Of a DNA stretch of 39,708 nt, positions 34,061-39,708 are shown one piece after another. The notes below the pieces were generated by a model that worked only from the letters and a program-made list of their open reading frames with translations, had not been told where the DNA came from and did no database searches. Both the position numbers and the translations under genes were made by a program. Numbering within the stretch: position 1 is the first letter of the stretch; each line of letters begins with the position of its first letter. The DNA lies in contig NZ_JALDUR010000017.1 in assembly GCF_023109675.1 (NCBI RefSeq), positions 1 through 39,708 of the forward strand, read 5' to 3'. Source of the stretch: Streptococcus parasanguinis (lineage in GTDB: Bacteria; Bacillota; Bacilli; Lactobacillales; Streptococcaceae).

Positions 34061-34315
34061 TTAATATTTTCTTTCACCAAAGAGGCCATCTGGTAAATCA
34101 TGAAATCCTTTTCCAGCATGGAAATTTTCAAACTTCCCTTGCAAGAACTGATAAGCATCCAAACGGCTTTCATAGCGAATCATCGCGATTTTAGCTCGCT
34201 CATCCTGGTCTTCATCAAAAACCTTCTTACTCTCTTCGAGAGCCATTTCATTGATCATGACTTGAGTCTTGATCCACTCCTCAAACTCCTTCATAAACTC
34301 TATTTCGTAACTCAT
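34061..34315 (-). CDS. DUF1912 family protein
   Basis: 84 residues, acidic and helical (EFMKEFEEWIKTQVMINEMALEESKKVFDEDQDERAKIAMIRYESRLDAY), matching the streptococcal DUF1912 family without known role. It starts 2 bp after the DUF438 gene and ends the rlmCD operon. Confidence 0.82.
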   Translation of the reverse strand: MSYEIEFMKEFEEWIKTQVMINEMALEESKKVFDEDQDERAKIAMIRYESRLDAYQFLQGKFENFHAGKGFHDLPDGLFGERKY

Positions 34316-34317
34316 CT

Positions 34318-35664
34318 TTACTCCATTCCTCTATAAAAATCCGTATCGATCTCTCGATAAGGTTGAATGTCCTGAACATATTCCAAGACACCTTGAAACT
34401 CTCCAGCTTCATCACGCACTGCTGCATAGGTGACATGGACAAATTTCCCACGCGATTCTGATTTGAACCACATTTCATACTTGTCCTTTTTCCCTTCACG
34501 AAGCCCCTTCATAATCGCTTTGACCTTCTCCAAATATTTCGGTGGGTGACACAGCTCAACATTGCGTCCTACCTGCGATGGCGTCCTCTTAAAAATCATT
34601 TCCTCAAAAGGCGCAGCATCATTGTAATATTGGAAAATATCATCCTTATTGACAAAGGTGATCTCCATTGGTAACTGGTTCAAGATTAAATTCGCTTGCT
34701 CCACCGATAAAAATCCATGGCCAAAAGCTTGTGGTTGCTTGCGGTCGAAGCTCTCTTCTTTTTTCTTAGGCGTGAAGGTAATCGTCAACTGCCCCTCAGG
34801 AGTCTCAATGACCTGACGGTGCTCATCTCCATTTGAAGAAGAAAGCGATTCAGTTGAACCTTCTGACTCTTCAGACGCTTCCTCTTTGAAGTCAACGCGT
34901 TTTGGCACCCACTTTTCACTCGGAAGGATAATGGCATAACCATAAGCATCACTTTCTTCTGCAATGGAGAGCCAGTCATCCTGGGTAAAGGACTCCAGCA
35001 AAATCATCAAGAGGATCGACTCTTCCTTGAAGATCATACCCTCAAACTCTTGCGCAAAGGCTTCAAAGCGTTCCTTGACTTCAGAAATACTAGAATCCGG
35101 TAATTTTTTGGCCGCATCCAAAGCTTTCGCAAAGAGTTCTCGAATCTGGTCATCCACTCCCCACATCACTTTTGGTGGGGAATCATGCCCATATTTTTCC
35201 ATAATCGGAAACATCAACTCTTCCTTACGACGGTAATGCCGGTCAAATTGACCCACTAAGCCCAGCTGACGTAACAAGCCCTTATGAATCTCCTGAATCA
35301 TCTCAGGATCCTCAGTCGTCTCATAATTGTCTAGCAAGCGGCGTACCCGCATCATAGCCGCACGAAGAGCTAAGTTCTCCTGTTTAAAGATTTGAACAGG
35401 ATGACCTGGATGGTCAGTATCTGCAACTTCGACCCCTTGAACCGCATTCTTAAAGAGATTGGCATGGACATCACAAAGCTCCATAACATCTTCAAAAGTG
35501 ACCCCTGCATCGGAGTTCATCAGTTCATGCTCCATAAGAGAGATCTCAATCGCAGAAACCCCTGCAAAGGTCGCATCAAACCGTTCCTGAACCGACTCAG
35601 GAGAGGCTCCATGATGAAGCTCTAATAAGATATCTCTTAAGACGTGAATTCGTTCATCACTCAT
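34318..35664 (-). CDS. DUF438/hemerythrin-like/PAS protein
   Basis: 448 residues: DUF438 (about 1-75), a hemerythrin-like HHE region (about 80-230, with HPGHPVQIFKQEN, HYRRKEELMFPIME and EEMIF-type positions providing His/Glu ligands), an acidic linker (about 250-300), and a C-terminal PAS domain (about 318-440, LPMEITFVNKDDIFQYYNDA). A di-iron sensor for oxygen or nitric oxide is plausible from the fold. It overlaps the DUF1858 gene by ATGA, which suggests a joint function. Confidence 0.88.
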   Translation of the reverse strand: MSDERIHVLRDILLELHHGASPESVQERFDATFAGVSAIEISLMEHELMNSDAGVTFEDVMELCDVHANLFKNAVQGVEVADTDHPGHPVQIFKQENLALRAAMMRVRRLLDNYETTEDPEMIQEIHKGLLRQLGLVGQFDRHYRRKEELMFPIMEKYGHDSPPKVMWGVDDQIRELFAKALDAAKKLPDSSISEVKERFEAFAQEFEGMIFKEESILLMILLESFTQDDWLSIAEESDAYGYAIILPSEKWVPKRVDFKEEASEESEGSTESLSSSNGDEHRQVIETPEGQLTITFTPKKKEESFDRKQPQAFGHGFLSVEQANLILNQLPMEITFVNKDDIFQYYNDAAPFEEMIFKRTPSQVGRNVELCHPPKYLEKVKAIMKGLREGKKDKYEMWFKSESRGKFVHVTYAAVRDEAGEFQGVLEYVQDIQPYREIDTDFYRGME

Positions 35665-35897
35665 TGGTCTAGCCCCACTACTTCATAGCCGTTAGCCTCT
35701 AGGGTTCGCACAATCTTCTCCATAGGGGTACCTTCTAATTTTGATCCTTGTTTCAAGGAAACCTTGCGCCCAACTGTATTGCGCATGATCGGATTGGCTA
35801 AGGGTTTAAAGCCCAACTCCACCAACAAATCCAATACTTCCGGATGTTGATCAATGACTTGAGCAACTGGAATCGATACATCAATAACATTGTCCAT
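35661..35897 (-). CDS. DUF1858 domain protein
   Basis: 78 residues from MDNVIDVSIPVAQVIDQHPEV. The DUF1858 fold (VLDLLVELGFKPLANPIMRNTVGRKVSLKQGS) is related to the N-terminal domain of ScdA/RIC iron-centre repair proteins. ATG 35897 is preferred with AAAGGAAATAGG upstream; the upstream frame overlaps the rlmCD end. Encoded with the hemerythrin-like protein, the two together resemble a split ScdA-like system; that is inference. Confidence 0.85.
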   Translation of the reverse strand: MDNVIDVSIPVAQVIDQHPEVLDLLVELGFKPLANPIMRNTVGRKVSLKQGSKLEGTPMEKIVRTLEANGYEVVGLDQ

Positions 35898-35929
35898 TTT
35901 CCTATTTCCTTTACTCATTTCGTTCATTT

Positions 35930-37282
35930 TCACTTCTTCACTAACTTCACGACAGCCTCTGTCCTTGCCGTATGTGGAAACATGTCCACTGATTGAATGT
36001 ATTCAACCCGATAGACCTTTGTCAAAGCTACCAAATCTCTTGACAAAGTCGATACATTACAAGAGACATAGACCATCTTGTCAGGTGCATAGTGCAATAA
36101 GGTCTCGATCAATTTCGCCCCTAAACCCGTACGGGGTGGATCCACAATGACTGCATCTGCTCGATAGCCTTCTTTGTACCAACGGGGAATAATTTCCTCA
36201 GCCGTCCCAGCTTCATAGTGGGTATTCTCAAATCCCATCCGTTTAGCATTGTATTTGGCATCTTCAATCGCTTCAGGAATGATATCCATCCCCCGAACAC
36301 TTTTCACTCTATTAGCAAAAGCAAACCCAATCGTTCCAACCCCACAGTAGGCATCAATTAGATGATCCTCTGGCGATACATCCAAAGCCTTGACCGCTTC
36401 ACTATACAAGACTTCAGTCTGCTCCGGATTCAGTTGATAAAAGGCTCGAGGAGAGAGGGAGAATTCATAATCCAAAACGCCTTCAAGAATAGCCTCTTCA
36501 CCCCAAATAATCTGTGTTTGTTCACCATAGATTTCACTGGAGCGAGACGTATTTTTATTAACAGCAACGGTGACAATCTCAGGGTGTTTCTTAACCAAGT
36601 CTTCCACTAAATCCTTTAAATTAATCTGCCGACTGGTGACCACAATTATCTGAACCTGACCAGACTTCCGAGCTCGTCGAACCATCATAGTTCTGACACC
36701 CAGTTCTTTACGCTCATCAGCAATTGGAATCTGATAGTAAGTCAATAAATCCGCAAAATCATTGGCAATCGCTTGAATAACCTGATCTTGAACCAAACAA
36801 TCTTTTAATTCTACCAAATAATGTGAATTTTGAGCATAGAGACCCGCCTTGACCTGGCCTTTAAATTTCCTTGTTTGAAATTGCAATTTGGCCCGATAGT
36901 AAAGAGGCTCCTGCATTCCGATTGTTGGCCGAATGTCATACTGTTCAAAGCCTTCAGGTGAGAACTTTTTCAAGGCTTGTTGCAATAAATCTGTTTTAAA
37001 CTCCAGCTGCTTGTCATACTTCAAATGCATGATTTGACAGCCCCCACAGGTCTCATAGATATCACACATGGGTGTCACCCGATACTTAGACGCTTTATTC
37101 ACAGATAAGAGTTTGGCTTCCGCAAAATTTTTCTTGACACTTGTAATTTGGCAGAAGATATCTTCACCCTTGAGGGCTCCTGGAACAAAAACAAGGGTTT
37201 TCTGGAAAAATCCGATACCTTCCCCGTTTATCCCCATACGCTTGATTTTTAATGGAATTTTTTGTTTGACTTTAAGACTCAT
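35930..37282 (-). CDS. rlmCD: 23S rRNA (uracil-5-)-methyltransferase RlmCD (RumA family)
   Basis: 450 residues. TRAM domain (about 1-60), Fe-S cysteines C73, C79, C82, SAM motif [25 protein letters not shown], and nucleophile Cys in [14 protein letters not shown]. In Gram-positive cocci one enzyme makes m5U747 and m5U1939. ATG 37282 lies only 6 bp after the -10 box, with no ribosome binding site, so a leaderless transcript is predicted. First of rlmCD-DUF1858-DUF438-DUF1912. Confidence 0.93.
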   Translation of the reverse strand: MSLKVKQKIPLKIKRMGINGEGIGFFQKTLVFVPGALKGEDIFCQITSVKKNFAEAKLLSVNKASKYRVTPMCDIYETCGGCQIMHLKYDKQLEFKTDLLQQALKKFSPEGFEQYDIRPTIGMQEPLYYRAKLQFQTRKFKGQVKAGLYAQNSHYLVELKDCLVQDQVIQAIANDFADLLTYYQIPIADERKELGVRTMMVRRARKSGQVQIIVVTSRQINLKDLVEDLVKKHPEIVTVAVNKNTSRSSEIYGEQTQIIWGEEAILEGVLDYEFSLSPRAFYQLNPEQTEVLYSEAVKALDVSPEDHLIDAYCGVGTIGFAFANRVKSVRGMDIIPEAIEDAKYNAKRMGFENTHYEAGTAEEIIPRWYKEGYRADAVIVDPPRTGLGAKLIETLLHYAPDKMVYVSCNVSTLSRDLVALTKVYRVEYIQSVDMFPHTARTEAVVKLVKK

Positions 37283-37288
37283 AAGTCT

Positions 37289-37317
37289 ATTATACCACGT
37301 AGTTTCTCAATGGTTAA
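37289..37317 (-). promoter_or_regulatory. Promoter of rlmCD (leaderless layout)
   Basis: On the minus strand TTAACC (37312-37317), 17 bp, TATAAT (37289-37294), then 6 bp to the ATG. Confidence 0.65.
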
Positions 37318-37325
37318 GAATATGT

Positions 37326-37331
37326 TACAAT
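37326..37331 (+). promoter_or_regulatory. Extended -10 of the kinase gene (leaderless layout)
   Basis: TACAAT with TGT upstream (ATGTTACAAT), 6 bp before ATG 37338. The divergent rlmCD promoter is within 32 bp. Confidence 0.6.
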
Positions 37332-37337
37332 AAAACC

Positions 37338-38114
37338 ATGAATACAAAGACATCTCATTTCTCCCCATTGGATTTTCCTGAGCAATTACGAACTTATATA
37401 GAGGGAGCAACTCTTTCTGATAGCTCTTCTCATTCAGGCGCAAGGGTTCTCTATCTTGATTCAGGTTACTACTTGAAAATAGATCAAAAGGGAAGATTAG
37501 AGCGAGAAGCTAGCATTGCAAGGTGGTTTGAAACCAAAGGACTGGGAACTCCAGTTATCGAATATCTATCTAAAGATAAAGACTACCTCCTGACTAAAGA
37601 GGCTATTGGCCATGATGCTCTCGCTTTTTTAGACCAGCCAGAAAAAATCTGCCGTACCATGGCAGAGGCTCTTAAAAAGCTTCACAGCTTAAATCCGAAA
37701 AATTTTCCATCAGATAATCATTTACAAGCCTATAAAGAAAGAGCCTTGAAAAACTATGAAAAAGGTGAGTTCTATGCCAAGGCGCTCCTACCCCAATTCC
37801 AAATCAACAGTCGCGAAGAGGCCTTCCAACTCATCCAAGAACATGGGCACCTTTTAAAGACAGATGCCTTTATTCACGGGGATGCCTGTCTACCGAACTT
37901 TATTCTAAAAGATGCTGACCAATTCTCTTGCTTTATTGATCTTGGTTTGGCTGATTTCAGTGACCGGCATATCGACCTCTTTTGGGCAGTTTGGTCCCTC
38001 AACTATAACCTACAAGATCCTAAATACGCTGAACTATTTCTTGACTATTATGGAAGAGATCAGGTCGATATACATAAACTTCGACTCGTTGCTGCCTTTG
38101 AATCGTTTGGATAA
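37338..38114 (+). CDS. Aminoglycoside/choline-type phosphotransferase-like kinase
   Basis: 258 residues of the APH/ChoK kinase fold. Catalytic loop H180-G-D182-x4-N187 ([11 protein letters not shown]) and metal-binding D201 ([13 protein letters not shown]); YYLKI provides the ATP lysine. Closest in type to APH(3') enzymes, but the chromosomal setting and recX neighbour suggest a house-keeping small-molecule kinase. Substrate unknown. The frame is open far upstream, across the divergent promoter; ATG 37338 is chosen by fold and promoter. Stop is 10 bp before recX. Confidence 0.88.
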   Translation: MNTKTSHFSPLDFPEQLRTYIEGATLSDSSSHSGARVLYLDSGYYLKIDQKGRLEREASIARWFETKGLGTPVIEYLSKDKDYLLTKEAIGHDALAFLDQPEKICRTMAEALKKLHSLNPKNFPSDNHLQAYKERALKNYEKGEFYAKALLPQFQINSREEAFQLIQEHGHLLKTDAFIHGDACLPNFILKDADQFSCFIDLGLADFSDRHIDLFWAVWSLNYNLQDPKYAELFLDYYGRDQVDIHKLRLVAAFESFG

Positions 38115-38124
38115 AAGAAAAAAT

Positions 38125-38907
38125 ATGAAAATTACAAAACTAGAAAAGAAAAAAAGACTCTACCTTCTTGAATTAGACAATGATCAAAAACTTTACATCA
38201 CAGAAGATACCATCGTCAAATATTTTCTTTCCAAAGAGAAAGAAATCAGTGAAGAGGAACTAAAAGAAATCCAAGAGTTTGCTCAATACTCCTATGGTAA
38301 AAACCTGGCCCTTTACCATCTTTCTTTTAAAGCTCGAACAACAAAAGAAGTCCGAGACTACCTGACAAAATATGAGATTGATACTGAGATTATTGATAAA
38401 GTTGTCCAACACCTAAAAGAAGAAAAGTGGTTAGATGATCGTCAATATGCCAGAAACCTGATAGAGGCCAACCTCCTCAGTGGCGATAAAGGCCCTGTCT
38501 TATTACAACAAAAAATTCAACAAAAAGGGATCCCAAAATCTATCCTTCAAGAAATTCTTGCTGACTATGATTTTTCAGAAGTGATCGACCGTACCGCAAT
38601 AAAACTCCTAAAAAAATACCAAGGAAAATATCCGTTAAAAGCCATTGAAACGAAAATCACCCAGGCACTCATTTCAAAAGGTTTTGCATACAACCAAGCA
38701 AAGATTGCATTCCAAAATCTTGAACTAGAAGCAGATGAAGAAACAACCAATGAGCTCATCCTAAAAGAATTAGAAAAACAATACCGTAAATACAGTAAAA
38801 AATATGAAGGCTATGAACTCAAACAACGCTTGACTCAGGCACTAGCCAGAAAAGGCTACGATTATAGTGATATAACGTCAGCCATTAGAGAATACTTAGA
38901 TTCATAA
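38125..38907 (+). CDS. recX: Regulatory protein RecX
   Basis: 260 residues, the long Firmicute type of RecX, which modulates RecA filaments. Repeats of three-helix units: [53 protein letters not shown], and a C-terminal unit [22 protein letters not shown] 38125 is used ([11 protein letters not shown]); the longer open frame runs through the kinase gene in another frame and is rejected. Spacing suggests co-transcription with the kinase gene. Confidence 0.93.
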   Translation: MKITKLEKKKRLYLLELDNDQKLYITEDTIVKYFLSKEKEISEEELKEIQEFAQYSYGKNLALYHLSFKARTTKEVRDYLTKYEIDTEIIDKVVQHLKEEKWLDDRQYARNLIEANLLSGDKGPVLLQQKIQQKGIPKSILQEILADYDFSEVIDRTAIKLLKKYQGKYPLKAIETKITQALISKGFAYNQAKIAFQNLELEADEETTNELILKELEKQYRKYSKKYEGYELKQRLTQALARKGYDYSDITSAIREYLDS

Positions 38908-38958
38908 ACCAAATTGAAAATTAAATAGAAAAATAAGAAAAAATTTGAAAAAATATGA

Positions 38959-38964
38959 TACAAT
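38959..38964 (+). promoter_or_regulatory. Extended -10 promoter of the DUF402 gene
   Basis: TGATACAAT, 38 bp before the ATG; no clear -35 box. Confidence 0.6.
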
Positions 38965-39002
38965 ATAGAGGATATACTTAGATTGTAGAAAGTTGGTAAG
39001 TT

Positions 39003-39536
39003 ATGAAACTACCTAAAGAAGGCGACTTTATTACAATTCAAAGTTATAAACATGATGGCAGTTTACACCGTACATGGCGTGACACCATGGTATTAAAGAT
39101 AACCGAAAATGCAATTATTGGAGTAAATGATCATACACTTGTGACTGAAAGTGATGGTAGACGTTGGATCACACGTGAACCAGCGATCGTTTATTTCCAT
39201 AAAAAATATTGGTTTAACATCATCGCCATGATCCGTGACAATGGTGTGTCTTACTACTGTAACCTAGCAAGTCCTTTTCACATTGACCAAGAAGCCTTAA
39301 AATATATCGACTATGATCTCGATGTCAAGGTCTTTACCAATGGTGAAAAAAAATTGTTAGATGTTGAAGAATACGAGCAGCATAAAGAAAAAATGCACTA
39401 TTCAGATGACATCGACTTTATTTTAAAGGAAAATGTTAAGGTTCTAGTAGATTGGATAAACCAAAACAAAGGTCCTTTTTCTGAGGAATATATCAAAATT
39501 TGGTATAACCGTTATGTTGAACTGCGAAATAAATAA
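39003..39536 (+). CDS. DUF402 family nucleoside di/triphosphatase-like protein
   Basis: 177 residues. [22 protein letters not shown] at the start and [27 protein letters not shown], which includes the conserved Asp and Glu/Lys residues, fit DUF402 proteins related to S. aureus Sa1684/Ntdp nucleoside tri- and diphosphatase. Single gene ending in a clear terminator. The gene order rlmCD-recX-DUF402 is conserved in pneumococci. Confidence 0.88.
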   Translation: MKLPKEGDFITIQSYKHDGSLHRTWRDTMVLKITENAIIGVNDHTLVTESDGRRWITREPAIVYFHKKYWFNIIAMIRDNGVSYYCNLASPFHIDQEALKYIDYDLDVKVFTNGEKKLLDVEEYEQHKEKMHYSDDIDFILKENVKVLVDWINQNKGPFSEEYIKIWYNRYVELRNK

Positions 39537-39541
39537 AGTTG

Positions 39542-39563
39542 AAAAGAGCGAAAGCTCTTTTTT
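39542..39563 (+). terminator. Terminator after the DUF402 gene
   Basis: AAAAGAGC-GAAA-GCTCTTTT with a GNRA-type loop and a T-run (TTTTTTC). Confidence 0.92.
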
Positions 39564-39593
39564 CTTATAAATTAATAAAAAAATAACTACAAA

Positions 39594-39623
39594 AAAAGTC
39601 TAATGTCAACCATTAGACTTTTT
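39594..39623 (-). terminator. Terminator after tRNA-Pro
   Basis: Stem GTCTAATG/CATTAGAC extended by A-T pairs, 5-nt loop, and a long T-run on the minus strand, 10 bp past the tRNA end. Confidence 0.85.
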
Positions 39624-39633
39624 CGATACACTA

Positions 39634-39707
39634 TCGGGAAGACAGGATTCGAACCTGCGACACCTTGGTCCCAAACCAAGTACTCTACCAAGCTGAGCTA
39701 CTTCCCG
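39634..39707 (-). tRNA. tRNA-Pro (anticodon UGG)
   Basis: Read on the minus strand: acceptor CGGGAAG/CTTCCCG with discriminator A, D-arm GCTCAGCTTGGTAGAGT, anticodon stem ACTTGG/CCAAGG region with loop TTTGGGA (anticodon TGG), T-arm GCAGGTTCGAATCCTGT. 74 nt, and CCA is not encoded. The UGG anticodon can read all proline codons by wobble. Confidence 0.97.
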
Positions 39708-39708
39708 A

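Noticed and set aside
37068..37337. N-terminal extension of the kinase frame
   Set aside because: It runs antisense through rlmCD and over both promoters; the kinase fold starts at 37338.
37912..38124. N-terminal extension of recX
   Set aside because: Overlaps the kinase gene in another frame and is not part of the RecX family; ATG 38125 fits.

Overview
The window is a chromosomal segment of a low-GC oral Streptococcus, most like the mitis/sanguinis/parasanguinis groups. Pointers are the typA-DUF3165 pair, yqeG-yqeH-yhbY-nadD-yqeK-rsfS gene order, a ComX (SigX) box in front of a prepilin peptidase gene, an HdiR/UmuC cassette of the kind streptococci use in place of a LexA SOS system, two T-box leaders, DUF1912/DUF5960-type streptococcal small proteins and frequent extended -10 promoters. 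I see no rRNA, CRISPR array, prophage or complete insertion sequence. One tRNA (Pro, UGG) sits at the right edge.

Layout. 1-3.8 kb: DUF3165 and typA, an rsuA-type pseudouridine synthase, then an inactive-looking rhodanese and yqgQ. 3.8-6.1 kb: competence prepilin peptidase cilC, convergent with a lone trpB that has a strong promoter and a Trp T-box. 6.1-8.3 kb: yutD-rlmN-vanZ. 8.4-16.4 kb: a segment bounded exactly by two inverted 179-bp copies of a structured repeat (96% identical). It holds a YesM/YesN-type two-component system, a surface oxidative-repair operon (ccdA, a methionine-rich lipoprotein, a thioredoxin lipoprotein, msrAB), and rsmD-coaD-sepM. 16.4-20.4 kb: asnA, then the hdiR-umuC-yolD-DUF5960 SOS-like operon with a likely operator. 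20.4-23.9 kb: yebC, a yefM-yoeB toxin-antitoxin pair with a palindromic operator, tmcAL and a methyltransferase. 23.9-28.5 kb: housekeeping operon yqeG-yqeH-yhbY-nadD-yqeK-isochorismatase-rsfS; it contains a 153-bp cloverleaf-like element between yqeH and yhbY and a structured gap after rsfS. 28.6-33.5 kb: a TVP38 membrane protein and a valine T-box operon in which valS is the third gene behind a flavin reductase and an acetyltransferase. 33.5-39.7 kb: an HhH protein with a histone-H1-like tail, rlmCD-DUF1858-DUF438-DUF1912, a divergent kinase-recX pair, DUF402 and tRNA-Pro.

Most interesting. (1) The methionine-rich lipoprotein: its mature part contains only C, S, G, Q, K, D, M, T, E and N, about 17% Met, and Met is its only bulky non-polar residue. 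It is encoded between CcdA and the Etrx/MsrAB repair enzymes. This suggests a sacrificial, enzymatically recycled methionine sink at the cell surface. (2) The cloverleaf element at 26637-26789. (3) The inverted structured repeats. (4) A recurring promoter layout (-10 box followed by only 6-7 nt and then ATG) that predicts leaderless mRNAs for yqgQ, cilC, rsmD, rlmCD and the kinase gene.
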